From Clostridia bacterium (GTDB lineage: Bacteria; Bacillota; Clostridia; Lachnospirales; Lachnospiraceae): a stretch of DNA of 64,000 bases. Of the stretch, positions 1-8,639 are shown in pieces (position 1 is the first letter of the stretch; each line of letters opens with the position of its first letter). The translations under genes and the position numbers were made by a program. Under the pieces are notes generated by a model. It did no database searches. It was given only the letters and a program-made list of their open reading frames with translations, and was not told where the DNA came from. The stretch is from assembly GCA_003246295.1 (NCBI GenBank), contig QKAS01000032.1, forward strand, positions 62,001 through 126,000, read 5' to 3'.

Positions 1-44
1 GAATACAGTTACACATGACGTATTACAGAACGGAGAAAGAATCA

Positions 45-1955
45 ATGGTATTATCCTGTCATAATATTTTCAAATCATTTGGTGAACAGACTGTTTTAGA
101 AAACTGTTCTTTTCATATAGAAGAATACGATAAAGCTGCAATTGTTGGAATCAATGGTGCCGGAAAATCAACTTTATTAAAGATCATAGCCGGGGAACTT
201 TCGGCAGATAGCGGAACCTGTATTGTTGCAAAAGACAAACAACTTGGTTATCTACCACAACAGCAGGTCATGGAGTCCGAGCACACAATTTATGAAGAAC
301 TTTTGCTTGTAAAAAAAGATCTGATTACTATGGAAGAACAGATTCGTGCAATGGAAATCAGAATGAAATCTCATTCAGGCGAACAACTGGACGCTTTGAT
401 GCAGACATACAGCCGTTTAACACATGAATTTGAATTAAATAATGGTTATAGTTATAAAAGTGAAGTCATTGGTATCTTAAAAGGGCTTGGCTTCTCTGAA
501 GAAGATTTCAAAAAAAGTGTTTCCACTCTATCTGGGGGTCAAAAAACGCGTGTAGCATTAGGTAAAATTTTATTAAATAAACCAGAAATTATTATGCTCG
601 ATGAACCAACCAACCATCTTGACATGGAATCTATCGCATGGCTGGAAACATATTTATTGAATTATAAAGGTGCTGTGTTGATCGTTTCTCACGATAGGTA
701 TTTTTTAGATCGTATTTCAAACAAAATTATTGAACTTGATTTTTCAAAAGCCATTACCTTTACCGGAAATTACTCTGCTTATTCTGAAAAGAAAGCGCTT
801 CTGCGTACTGCCCAATGGAACGCTTATATGAATCAGCAAAACGAAATCAAGCATCAGGAAGAAGTCATTCGTAAACTGAAATCCTTTAACCGTGAAAAAT
901 CAATCCGTCGCGCAGAAAGCCGCGAGAAAATGCTGGACAAAATAGAAGTACTTGATAAGCCAATGGAGCATACTGCAAATATAAAAATGCAGATCACACC
1001 GAGATTGCTCAGCGGCACGGATGTACTTAGTCTACAAGATGTCAAAAAGTCTTTTGGCTCTCTCCTGTTGTTTGAACATCTGAACTTTGAAATCAAACGT
1101 GGGGAACATGTTGCATTAATCGGAAATAATGGTACTGGAAAAACTACAATATTAAAAATCATAAATCAAATTCTTCCCTGCGATGAAGGAAATATTAAAA
1201 TTGGAACGAATGTAAATATTGGATACTACGATCAGGAACACAATGTTTTACATAAAGAAAAATCCCTATTTGATGAAATTGCTGACGATTTCCCAACTTT
1301 GACCAATACTGAAATCAGAAATACTCTCGCCGCATTCTTATTTACTGGAGACGAAGTCTATAAGAGAATTATGGATTTGAGCGGTGGGGAACGCGGGCGT
1401 GTCTCACTTGCAAAGTTAATGCTTTCTGAAGCAAATTTTCTAATATTGGATGAGCCTACGAATCACCTTGATATCGCTTCCAAAGAAATCCTTGAGAACG
1501 TACTGAATCATTATGAAGGCACGATTCTTTATGTTTCCCATGATAGATATTTTATTAATAAAACCGCAACACGTATTCTAGACCTGGATCAAAATAATGT
1601 CATCAATTATATTGGAAATTATGATTATTATCTCGAAAAAAAGAATACTTCTGGTAACGAAACGCTTACCCTTGAAAAAAAGAACACCGAGGAATCCATT
1701 TCAAAACTAGACTGGAAGCAGCAAAAAGAACAACTTGCACAAGTACGAAAGCTTGAGAATGAATTTAAGCGCGTTGAAGAAACTATTAGCAAATTAGAGG
1801 AACGCTCTGGCGTTCTGGATTATGAAATGGCTCTACCCGAAAACGCTGTCAATGTCCCTATACTCCAATCATTTTTGTCTGAAAAAGAATCTATTCAAAA
1901 AGAGTTAGAGGAACTTTATCTCAGATGGGACGCGCTATCTGAACAATTGTATTAA
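45..1955 (+). CDS. ABC-F family ATPase (ribosome-associated type)
   Basis: Soluble protein of about 636 aa with two ABC ATPase domains and no membrane segments, as in ABC-F translation factors that act on the ribosomal E-site. The first domain has Walker A GINGAGKST (residues 35-43), LSGGQ near 162 and Walker B/D-loop LDEPTNHLD near 185. The second has GNNGTGKTT near 360, LSGGERGR near 444 and a second LDEPTNHLD near 468. A charged interdomain linker (about 240-310) and a C-terminal coiled coil (about 560-630) fit YdiF/Uup-like housekeeping members rather than long-linker resistance proteins. I chose the ATG at 45 because GGAG lies about 9 nt upstream; an in-frame ATG at 15 has no Shine-Dalgarno. 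Its stop overlaps the stop of the convergent YitT gene. Subfamily and any antibiotic role are uncertain. Confidence 0.9.
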   Translation: MVLSCHNIFKSFGEQTVLENCSFHIEEYDKAAIVGINGAGKSTLLKIIAGELSADSGTCIVAKDKQLGYLPQQQVMESEHTIYEELLLVKKDLITMEEQIRAMEIRMKSHSGEQLDALMQTYSRLTHEFELNNGYSYKSEVIGILKGLGFSEEDFKKSVSTLSGGQKTRVALGKILLNKPEIIMLDEPTNHLDMESIAWLETYLLNYKGAVLIVSHDRYFLDRISNKIIELDFSKAITFTGNYSAYSEKKALLRTAQWNAYMNQQNEIKHQEEVIRKLKSFNREKSIRRAESREKMLDKIEVLDKPMEHTANIKMQITPRLLSGTDVLSLQDVKKSFGSLLLFEHLNFEIKRGEHVALIGNNGTGKTTILKIINQILPCDEGNIKIGTNVNIGYYDQEHNVLHKEKSLFDEIADDFPTLTNTEIRNTLAAFLFTGDEVYKRIMDLSGGERGRVSLAKLMLSEANFLILDEPTNHLDIASKEILENVLNHYEGTILYVSHDRYFINKTATRILDLDQNNVINYIGNYDYYLEKKNTSGNETLTLEKKNTEESISKLDWKQQKEQLAQVRKLENEFKRVEETISKLEERSGVLDYEMALPENAVNVPILQSFLSEKESIQKELEELYLRWDALSEQLY

Positions 1956-2809
1956 TCATTAGGTTTGAGATAAAAATTACCATTCAACTGTTCTGTTTTG
2001 ATAACATTGATAAAAATATCTTCATCTGCATCTTTTAAGTGTGAAACTAATTTTTTCACTTCATCACTCGATACTACGGAATAGACCAAAGTTCTTTCCT
2101 GCTTATTATGTGACCCAATACTATTGATAATTGTTGCACCATGCCCTGACTGTTCGTATATAATACGTATTACTTCTTCTGGAGAATCCGTTATGATCAG
2201 CAGGGTATTTTTATGATATCTTTTGTACCATCCATGTATAATCTGTGTCGATGTAAACTGAAAAATAATAGAATATAATGCTTTATCCCATCCAAACAAA
2301 GCACCTGCTACAATCAGAATCACCGCATTTCCAATCAAAATATAATTCCATGCATCAATTCCGTATTTTTCAGACAAAAAAATCGCAATAAAATCCGTTC
2401 CACCACTTGTTGCATCTGCAAAAAGACAAAGACTAATGGCCGCTCCTGAAACCATTCCGCCAAAAATACTAATCAGTAATATATCATACGTAATCGCATA
2501 AGAAGGCATAATATCAGTAAACAATGCTGTTAATCCTATCATAAGACAGGAATATAACGTGAATTTTCTACCAATTGTTCGAAAGCTTATTATAATAGGT
2601 ATCGCATTTAAAGAAATATTGACAATTGCAAATGAAATTTCTGCATCAAAATATTTTGATGCAATCTGCTGAACAAGTATTGTGATTCCTGTAAATCCTC
2701 CCGGAAACAATCCTCCTGCCCTGATCAGAATCTTAATGTTTGCTGCCATGATGACTGATGCTATCAATATCAGAAAAACCCGTTTCACATCTCTGGTTCT
2801 GGCATTCAT
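1952..2809 (-). CDS. YitT family membrane protein (DUF161 + DUF2179)
   Basis: Integral membrane protein of 285 aa. The first ~190 residues carry five to six hydrophobic segments with the family's glycine-rich GGLFPGGFTG stretch near residue 32 and a SGGTDF motif near 138. Residues ~200-280 form a soluble DUF2179 domain. The YitT family has no firmly established transport substrate. The ATG at 2809 is preceded by GGAGGAG at good distance. It lies downstream of gpsA on the same strand but behind an intrinsic terminator, so it is probably a separate unit. A second YitT paralogue occurs at 24512-25381. Confidence 0.85.
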   Translation of the reverse strand: MNARTRDVKRVFLILIASVIMAANIKILIRAGGLFPGGFTGITILVQQIASKYFDAEISFAIVNISLNAIPIIISFRTIGRKFTLYSCLMIGLTALFTDIMPSYAITYDILLISIFGGMVSGAAISLCLFADATSGGTDFIAIFLSEKYGIDAWNYILIGNAVILIVAGALFGWDKALYSIIFQFTSTQIIHGWYKRYHKNTLLIITDSPEEVIRIIYEQSGHGATIINSIGSHNKQERTLVYSVVSSDEVKKLVSHLKDADEDIFINVIKTEQLNGNFYLKPND

Positions 2810-2850
2810 TCTACTCCTCCCAATCGTTATGCAATTTTCTATAAAATTTC

Positions 2851-2880
2851 AAAAAAGGCGGAATTCTAACTGAATTCCGC
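2851..2880 (-). terminator. Intrinsic terminator after gpsA
   Basis: A perfect 9-bp stem (GCGGAATTC / GAATTCCGC) with a 5-nt loop is followed, on the minus strand, by CCTTTTTT. It ends the DUF512-der-plsY-gpsA transcript ahead of yitT. Confidence 0.85.
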
Positions 2881-2891
2881 TTGCTCTTCTA

Positions 2892-3905
2892 TCATTCATT
2901 CCACGGTAAATCTCTGTGTTCCAATTTCTTATCCCGGATCATTAAATCTTTTACTGCTGCATCTGCTGGTTTTTTATTGAACAGAACCTCGTTTACCTGT
3001 TCAATAATCGGCATATCTATGTTATATTTCTTTGCTAGTCCCATTGCTGCTTTTGCTGAGTAAACGCCCTCTACAACCATCTTCACTTCTTTCATGGCTT
3101 CATCCATCGTTTTACCCTGTCCAATCAGAAATCCTGCTTTTCTATTTCTTGAATGAATACTTGCGCATGTAACAATCAAGTCTCCAATTCCTGACAAACC
3201 AGCAAACGTTTCATATTTTCCGCCCATTGCAACTCCAAGTCTTGCTATTTCTGCAATTCCTCGTGTAATGAGTGCGGCTTTTGTATTATCACCATAACCA
3301 AGTCCATCCGCGATACCTGCTGCTAGCGCTACAACATTCTTAAGCGCTGCACCAAGTTCTATACCCAATATATCCGGGCTGATATACACTCTGAAGACTT
3401 CATTCATAAAAATATTCTGTACTGTTTCAGCTGTTTTTTGTGTGTGAGCTCCCACAACGATAGTTGTAGGAATACCACGCCCAACTTCTTCTGCATGAGA
3501 TGGTCCAGATAATACTGCAACATTGCTTTGTGGCACTTCATCCTCAATGATTTGTGATAAAGTCATGAATGTGCCTTCTTCAATCCCTTTTGCAACATTA
3601 ACAATAATCTGACCCTCAGAAACCAGATCTTTAAGCAGATGACTGGTACTTCTTGTGTATGGAGATGGAACTGCAAGGACAAGAAGTTCTTTTCCTTTTA
3701 CCGACAATTCTAAATCTGTTGTAAAAATGATGCTTTCCGGAAGCATAACACCTGGTAATTTATCTTTATGCTCTCTTTCACGGTTCAACATGGCAATTTC
3801 ATCTTCAACAATAGACCATACTGTAACCTCATGCCCATTGTTTTTTAATAATAACGCAAGTGCAATTCCCCAACTACCTGCACCAATAATACCTACTTTA
3901 GCCAT
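2892..3905 (-). CDS. gpsA: Glycerol-3-phosphate dehydrogenase [NAD(P)+]
   Basis: Cytoplasmic enzyme that reduces dihydroxyacetone phosphate to sn-glycerol 3-phosphate, the backbone for phospholipids. The 337-aa protein starts MAKVGIIGAGSWG, with the Rossmann GxGxxG at residues 5-10, and keeps the catalytic-domain stretch ALKNVVALAAG near 180 and GLSGIGDLIVTC near 245. I chose the ATG at 3905 because AGGAG lies 9 nt upstream; the in-frame ATG at 3929 adds eight residues without a Shine-Dalgarno. It follows plsY, the next enzyme to use its product, in one operon, which is a standard pairing. It is the last gene before the terminator at 2851-2880. Confidence 0.96.
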   Translation of the reverse strand: MAKVGIIGAGSWGIALALLLKNNGHEVTVWSIVEDEIAMLNREREHKDKLPGVMLPESIIFTTDLELSVKGKELLVLAVPSPYTRSTSHLLKDLVSEGQIIVNVAKGIEEGTFMTLSQIIEDEVPQSNVAVLSGPSHAEEVGRGIPTTIVVGAHTQKTAETVQNIFMNEVFRVYISPDILGIELGAALKNVVALAAGIADGLGYGDNTKAALITRGIAEIARLGVAMGGKYETFAGLSGIGDLIVTCASIHSRNRKAGFLIGQGKTMDEAMKEVKMVVEGVYSAKAAMGLAKKYNIDMPIIEQVNEVLFNKKPADAAVKDLMIRDKKLEHRDLPWNE

Positions 3906-3932
3906 ATCAATGTGCTCCTGTTCTTTCATTCA

Positions 3933-4580
3933 TTATGACAAATTCTTTTTTGTAAGATAAGTTTTTCTTTCTTCGCCTTTAAACAGCCTTACGATGTTCG
4001 TTCTATGCTTCGTGTAAGCCATGACCGTTAAGAAAAATGCTACTGCATACATTTCATTTAAATGTGCCTGAGACATTTGGAAAAATCCTTTTTGTCCTAA
4101 AACAATAATTTCAATTAAAAATCCAGCATACACAAGAAGGGATCCCAGTGACACATAATGTGTCAGAAAAAATGTTCCAAAAAAAAGTGGAACCGCTATT
4201 ATGGTAAACATCCAATGAAACGAAAGTAATAATCCTGCAGTTGCTGCAATTCCTTTTCCACCTTTAAATTTTAGGTAAAACGGAAAATTATGTCCTAGAA
4301 TTGCCCCGGTAGCAGCATAAAGGGATAATAAATAGATCATTTCTGGTTTAGAATCTCCAAAAAGTAATCTGCTGACTGTAATCGCAAGAATTGTTTTTAA
4401 AATATCGCCTGCTAACACAATCACGCCTGCCTTTTTCCCAAGGATTCGAAGTGTATTGGTCGTTCCTGCATTTCCACTTCCATATTCTCTAATGTCAATT
4501 CCATTCATTCTTCCATATATATATGCAGTCTGAAATAATCCAAATATATACCCAATCAGCAGGCAATAAATACGTTCCAT
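3933..4580 (-). CDS. plsY: Glycerol-3-phosphate acyltransferase PlsY
   Basis: Membrane enzyme (215 aa) that transfers the acyl group of acyl-phosphate to glycerol 3-phosphate, making lysophosphatidic acid. Five or so hydrophobic helices are visible. The family motifs are present: GSGNAGTTN near residues 33-41, GHNFPFYLKFKGGKGIAAT near 96-114, and a further loop near SLGSLL. It works with PlsX, encoded at 32312-33322 in this window, which makes the acyl-phosphate donor. Only 3 nt separate it from der upstream, and gpsA follows, so the three genes are co-transcribed. Confidence 0.95.
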   Translation of the reverse strand: MERIYCLLIGYIFGLFQTAYIYGRMNGIDIREYGSGNAGTTNTLRILGKKAGVIVLAGDILKTILAITVSRLLFGDSKPEMIYLLSLYAATGAILGHNFPFYLKFKGGKGIAATAGLLLSFHWMFTIIAVPLFFGTFFLTHYVSLGSLLVYAGFLIEIIVLGQKGFFQMSQAHLNEMYAVAFFLTVMAYTKHRTNIVRLFKGEERKTYLTKKNLS

Positions 4581-4583
4581 GCC

Positions 4584-5918
4584 TTATGACTCCTTCCGTT
4601 CCCTGATGATAAATTTTAAAGCTGTACCTTTGAATCCAAAAGTATCTCTGATCTGATTTTCAATATATCTTGTATAAGAAAAATGCATCAACTCTTTGTC
4701 ATTCACAAAAATAACAAAGGTAGGTGGTTTCACTGCTACCTGAGTAATATAATATAGCTTTAATCGTTTTCCTTTATCAGAAGGCGGTTGCTGCATTGCC
4801 ACTGCTTCTGTCATGATTTCATTCAGTACACCAGTTGCAATTCTCATATTCTGATTCTGAATTACCATATCAATCAGCTCATATATTTTTACAAGTCTTT
4901 GTCCTGTCTTTGCTGAAATAAATAATATTTCTGCATATTGCATAAATGACAATGTATTTCTTACTTTTTCAGTAAATTTATAAATTGTTTTATCATCTTT
5001 CTCAACAGCATCCCACTTATTAACTGCTACTATGATTCCTTTTCCTCTGTCATGGGCAATACCTGCAATCTTTGCATCCTGTTCTGTAATACCTTCTTCA
5101 GCATCAATCACAATAATGACAATGTCTGCTCGTTCTACTGCGCTGACAGTTCGAATAATCATGAAGTGTTCTAATTCTTCTTTTATCTTGCTTTTACGTC
5201 TAAGCCCTGCTGTATCAATGAAAACATATTCCTTACCATTAAAAACAACTTCAGTATCAACCGCATCTCTTGTTGTTCCTGCAATATCAGAAACAATCAA
5301 TCTGTTTTCTCCTAATAATTTATTAATAATAGAAGATTTACCAACATTTGGCTTTCCTACAATCGCGATTTTTGGTCTTTCATCTTCTTCTTGATCCATT
5401 TCTGAAACATCAATTTTTTCAATCACTTCATCTAACAAATCACCGATGCCCAGTCTGTTTACAGACGATATAGGATGCGGTTCTCCTATGCCTAAATTGT
5501 AAAATTCATATACATCAGGCATAAATTTATTGAAATCATCTACTTTATTAACAACCAGTAAAATTGGTTTTCGAGATTTCCGGAGCATATTTGCAACTTT
5601 TGAATCTGAGTCTGTCAGCCCCTGTTTCACATCAACCATGAATAAAATGACATCAGCGGTTTCAATTGCAATTTCGGCCTGTTCACGCATTTGTGATAGA
5701 ATGATATCCTTACTTTCAGGCTCAATTCCACCAGTATCTATCAATGTAAATGAAACATCCAGCCAAGTTACATCCGCATAAATTCTGTCACGTGTAATTC
5801 CTGGTGTATCTTTTACTATTGAAATCATATCTCCCGCCAAAGCGTTGAACAATGTGGATTTCCCAACATTTGGTCTTCCAACAACAGCAACGATCGGCTT
5901 CGATTTTTTCTTTCCCAT
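4584..5918 (-). CDS. der: Ribosome biogenesis GTPase Der (EngA)
   Basis: Tandem-GTPase protein (about 444 aa) needed for 50S ribosome maturation. The first G domain has GRPNVGKST at residues 14-22, the second has GKPNVGKSS near 190, each with DTxG and NK(V/W)D motifs. A C-terminal KH-like domain covers about 345-440. Two in-frame ATGs compete. The one at 5918 has GGAG 6 nt upstream and gives a start close to the usual [16 protein letters not shown]; the one at 5930 adds four residues with a weaker GAGTG site. It lies between the DUF512 gene and plsY in a tight operon. Confidence 0.95.
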   Translation of the reverse strand: MGKKKSKPIVAVVGRPNVGKSTLFNALAGDMISIVKDTPGITRDRIYADVTWLDVSFTLIDTGGIEPESKDIILSQMREQAEIAIETADVILFMVDVKQGLTDSDSKVANMLRKSRKPILLVVNKVDDFNKFMPDVYEFYNLGIGEPHPISSVNRLGIGDLLDEVIEKIDVSEMDQEEDERPKIAIVGKPNVGKSSIINKLLGENRLIVSDIAGTTRDAVDTEVVFNGKEYVFIDTAGLRRKSKIKEELEHFMIIRTVSAVERADIVIIVIDAEEGITEQDAKIAGIAHDRGKGIIVAVNKWDAVEKDDKTIYKFTEKVRNTLSFMQYAEILFISAKTGQRLVKIYELIDMVIQNQNMRIATGVLNEIMTEAVAMQQPPSDKGKRLKLYYITQVAVKPPTFVIFVNDKELMHFSYTRYIENQIRDTFGFKGTALKFIIRERKES

Positions 5919-5951
5919 TCTAAACTCCATTCTTTTATTTCACTCAATGAA

Positions 5952-7274
5952 CTAATCATTCAGTATTGTTTTTACAAAATCTTGTCCGCTTGATTTTACA
6001 ATATCTATTTTGACTTGTAAAGCCTTTTCAAGGTCTTGAAGTGTCATGTCATCAAGGAACACAAGCTCTCCGCTCCTAAGAACATTCTGTGGAAGCAATA
6101 AGCGTTCCCCTAATTCTTTTTCTTTAAGTTGCGCCAGGATATCCTGACCTGTCAATAAACCTGAAACTGTTATTTTTTCTCCAAAGAAATCATTTCTGAT
6201 TGGATAAACTGATATTTTAATATCAGGATTCATTTCCATGACACGTTCCGCCATGGTATGTATCGTAGGATAGGCCAGCCTGCCCGTTGCCATTGAAAGA
6301 TGTCGATTAGATCCTGTGCGTTTTCTATTAATAGGATCCTTCATTGCCTCTTCAAACTCATCTAATAAAAGTCGAAGCATACCAACTCCATTTTCAAGTT
6401 GCAGATATCCATCGTACTGTTTTGCTTCTGGCAGTTCTCTTCCTGCTAAAATATACCATTCATCGCTTGCATGTATGAAATGAAGGTCATATTCTTTATA
6501 CATTTTTTTCTGCCACACTTCAATCAGATCAAGCATTTGGCATGCATCTTCCCTGGTAAACTCTTCCATTGGGAAAAGTCCATCACGAAACTTTGTGATT
6601 CCTACTGGTACAATTGAAACACTTTCCAAATAAGGAAGATATTTTGTAAGGTCTCTTATGGATCGTTCCAGTTCCACGCCATCATTGACGCCTTTACATA
6701 AAACAATCTGGCCATTCATGATGATGCCTGCCTCATAAAAACGTTCTACCTTTTTTAGGGCTTCTCCAGCAAAGCGGTTATTCAGCATCTTGTTTCGCAA
6801 CTCTGGATTAGTAGTCTGAAATGATATGTTGATTGGTGATAGCCTGTACTTAATAATTCTTTCGATATCTGCCTCTGACATATTTGTCAAAGTAACATAA
6901 TTCCCCTGAAGAAAAGACAACCTTGAATCATCATCTTTAAAATATAAGGTTTCTCTCATTCCTTCTGGCATTTGGTCAATGAAACAAAAAATACATTTAT
7001 TATGGCAGGACTTATAATCATCCATCAGACCGTTTTCAAATACAATTCCCAGATCTTCATCTTCATCTTTATCTACTTCAAGAATCCATTCTTCTCCATC
7101 TGGTTTTTGAATCAGAATTTCAAGATATTCTGTCTGTATTAAGAACTGGTAGTCAAATATATCTTCCATTTCTTCACCATTTATTTTTAATAAAAGATCT
7201 CCCGCCTGCACTTGCATTTCTTCAGCAATGCTGTTTGCTTCAACGGAACTGATTTTATGTCCTTTGATTTTCAT
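5952..7274 (-). CDS. DUF512 radical SAM protein with N-terminal PDZ-like domain
   Basis: A 440-aa protein of the DUF512 family, common in clostridia beside der. Residues ~1-70 resemble a PDZ domain, with the turn AGDLLLKINGEEM. A radical-SAM CxxxCxxC cluster follows at Cys90, Cys94 and Cys97 (CHNKCIFC). The middle contains the conserved run SRLSFLQGNYVTLTNM and the C-terminal half is the DUF512 domain proper. The biochemical reaction is not established. The ATG has AAAGGAG 6 nt upstream. It is the first gene of the operon DUF512-der-plsY-gpsA and is read from a promoter interlocked with that of prs. Confidence 0.9.
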   Translation of the reverse strand: MKIKGHKISSVEANSIAEEMQVQAGDLLLKINGEEMEDIFDYQFLIQTEYLEILIQKPDGEEWILEVDKDEDEDLGIVFENGLMDDYKSCHNKCIFCFIDQMPEGMRETLYFKDDDSRLSFLQGNYVTLTNMSEADIERIIKYRLSPINISFQTTNPELRNKMLNNRFAGEALKKVERFYEAGIIMNGQIVLCKGVNDGVELERSIRDLTKYLPYLESVSIVPVGITKFRDGLFPMEEFTREDACQMLDLIEVWQKKMYKEYDLHFIHASDEWYILAGRELPEAKQYDGYLQLENGVGMLRLLLDEFEEAMKDPINRKRTGSNRHLSMATGRLAYPTIHTMAERVMEMNPDIKISVYPIRNDFFGEKITVSGLLTGQDILAQLKEKELGERLLLPQNVLRSGELVFLDDMTLQDLEKALQVKIDIVKSSGQDFVKTILND

Positions 7275-7309
7275 TTCTACTCCTTTATGTAACTAACTCC
7301 ATAATGTTT

Positions 7310-7338
7310 ATTTTACTAGAATTTCCTTGACGTGTCAC
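7310..7338 (-). promoter_or_regulatory. Putative sigma-A promoter for DUF512-der-plsY-gpsA
   Basis: On the minus strand GTGACA (7333-7338) and TAAAAT (7310-7315) are separated by 17 bp. The -35 box directly abuts the -35 of the divergent prs promoter. Confidence 0.6.
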
Positions 7339-7355
7339 TAGCAGAATGTTATAAA
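7327..7355 (+). promoter_or_regulatory. Putative sigma-A promoter for prs
   Basis: TTGACG (7327-7332) and TATAAA (7350-7355) are separated by 17 bp, about 50 nt ahead of the prs start codon. Confidence 0.7.
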
Positions 7356-7408
7356 ATATTAGGTGGTTACCATCTTACCCATACAGTTTTATGATTTCGG
7401 AGGATACT

Positions 7409-8593
7409 ATGCCTAACATTTGCGAACTTGAAAATGCCATGCCCGTTGGCCCACTTAAAGTAATTGCCATGGATAGCGCCCATGCACTTGGTGAAAAAGT
7501 AAATTCTCATCTCGTGACATTCCGCAGGGAAATTAATCACCCATCCAAAAATGATCCTGCTTTTCAGGGATATGTTTCTGATAACTATCTGATTAAAGCT
7601 GACTGTCCTCGCTTTGGAACAGGTGAAGGAAAAGGTATCTTAAGAGAAACGGTTCGCGGTAAAGATATATTTATCATTGTTGATGTTTGCAATCATAGTA
7701 TTACTTATTCTGTAAATGGATATGTAAATCACAAATCACCAGATGATCATTTTCAGGATTTAAAACGTGTCATTGCTACTGTTGCTGGTAAAGCACGTAG
7801 AATCAATGTCATTATGCCATTTATGTACGAAGGAAGACAACATAAAAGAAACGGAAGGGAATCTCTTGACAGTGCTTTTGCTTTAAAAGAACTCGCTTCT
7901 ATGGGTGTTGTTAATTTTATCACCTTTGATGCACATGATCCCCGCATTCAAAATTCAACGCCTCTCAATGGATTCGATAATTTCATTCCTCCTTATCAGT
8001 TCATCCGGGCTTTGCTACAACATGAAAAAGATCTGATTGTTGATAAAGAACATACTGTTGTCATCAGTCCTGATGAAGGTGCTTTGGACCGAGCCGTATA
8101 TTTTTCAAGCGTCCTTGGTGTTGATACAGGTATGTTTTATAAAAGAAGAGATTATTCTACCATTATTAATGGGAAAAATCCAATTGTTGCACATGAGTTT
8201 CTTGGTGACAATATAGAAGGTAAAGATGTTATTATTATTGATGATATGATTTCTTCCGGAGAAAGTATGATCGATACCGCAAGACAATTAAAAGAAATGA
8301 AGGCCAAACGCGTTTTTATTTGCTGTACTTTTGGGTTATTTACAAATGGTCTCTCTATTTTTGATACTGCTTTTGAAAAAGGATATTTCGATCGTGTTAT
8401 TACGACAAATCTCACCTATCTTCCTACAGAACTCGATACAAAACCTTACTATATCAAAGCTGATATGAGTAAATTTATGGCATCTATTATAGATTTTATG
8501 AATCACGATGTTTCTGTTGGTAATGTACTGACACCAACGGAAAAAATACAGAATTTCCTGGCTGAATATCATGCCGGAAAGCTTATCTTATAA
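7409..8593 (+). CDS. prs: Ribose-phosphate pyrophosphokinase
   Basis: Makes PRPP from ribose 5-phosphate and ATP, feeding nucleotide, histidine and tryptophan synthesis. The 394-aa protein is longer than the ~315-aa classical enzyme and matches the extended clostridial version. The PRPP-binding loop DVIIIDDMISSGES lies near residues 273-286, and the family's catalytic-flexible-loop region GRQHKRNGRE is near 150. I chose the ATG at 7409 because GGAGG sits just upstream; the ATG at 7391 precedes that ribosome site. It is monocistronic, between a promoter at 7327-7355 and a bidirectional terminator. Confidence 0.93.
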   Translation: MPNICELENAMPVGPLKVIAMDSAHALGEKVNSHLVTFRREINHPSKNDPAFQGYVSDNYLIKADCPRFGTGEGKGILRETVRGKDIFIIVDVCNHSITYSVNGYVNHKSPDDHFQDLKRVIATVAGKARRINVIMPFMYEGRQHKRNGRESLDSAFALKELASMGVVNFITFDAHDPRIQNSTPLNGFDNFIPPYQFIRALLQHEKDLIVDKEHTVVISPDEGALDRAVYFSSVLGVDTGMFYKRRDYSTIINGKNPIVAHEFLGDNIEGKDVIIIDDMISSGESMIDTARQLKEMKAKRVFICCTFGLFTNGLSIFDTAFEKGYFDRVITTNLTYLPTELDTKPYYIKADMSKFMASIIDFMNHDVSVGNVLTPTEKIQNFLAEYHAGKLIL

Positions 8594-8639
8594 AAAACAA
8601 AAGCGTCATCTGCAATAAAACAGATGACGCTTTTGTTTA
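8592..8639. terminator. Bidirectional terminator between prs and the chemoreceptor
   Basis: A 16-bp stem (8597-8612 with 8621-8636) with an 8-nt loop carries A-rich and T-rich flanks on both sides, so it can end both convergent transcripts. Confidence 0.9.
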
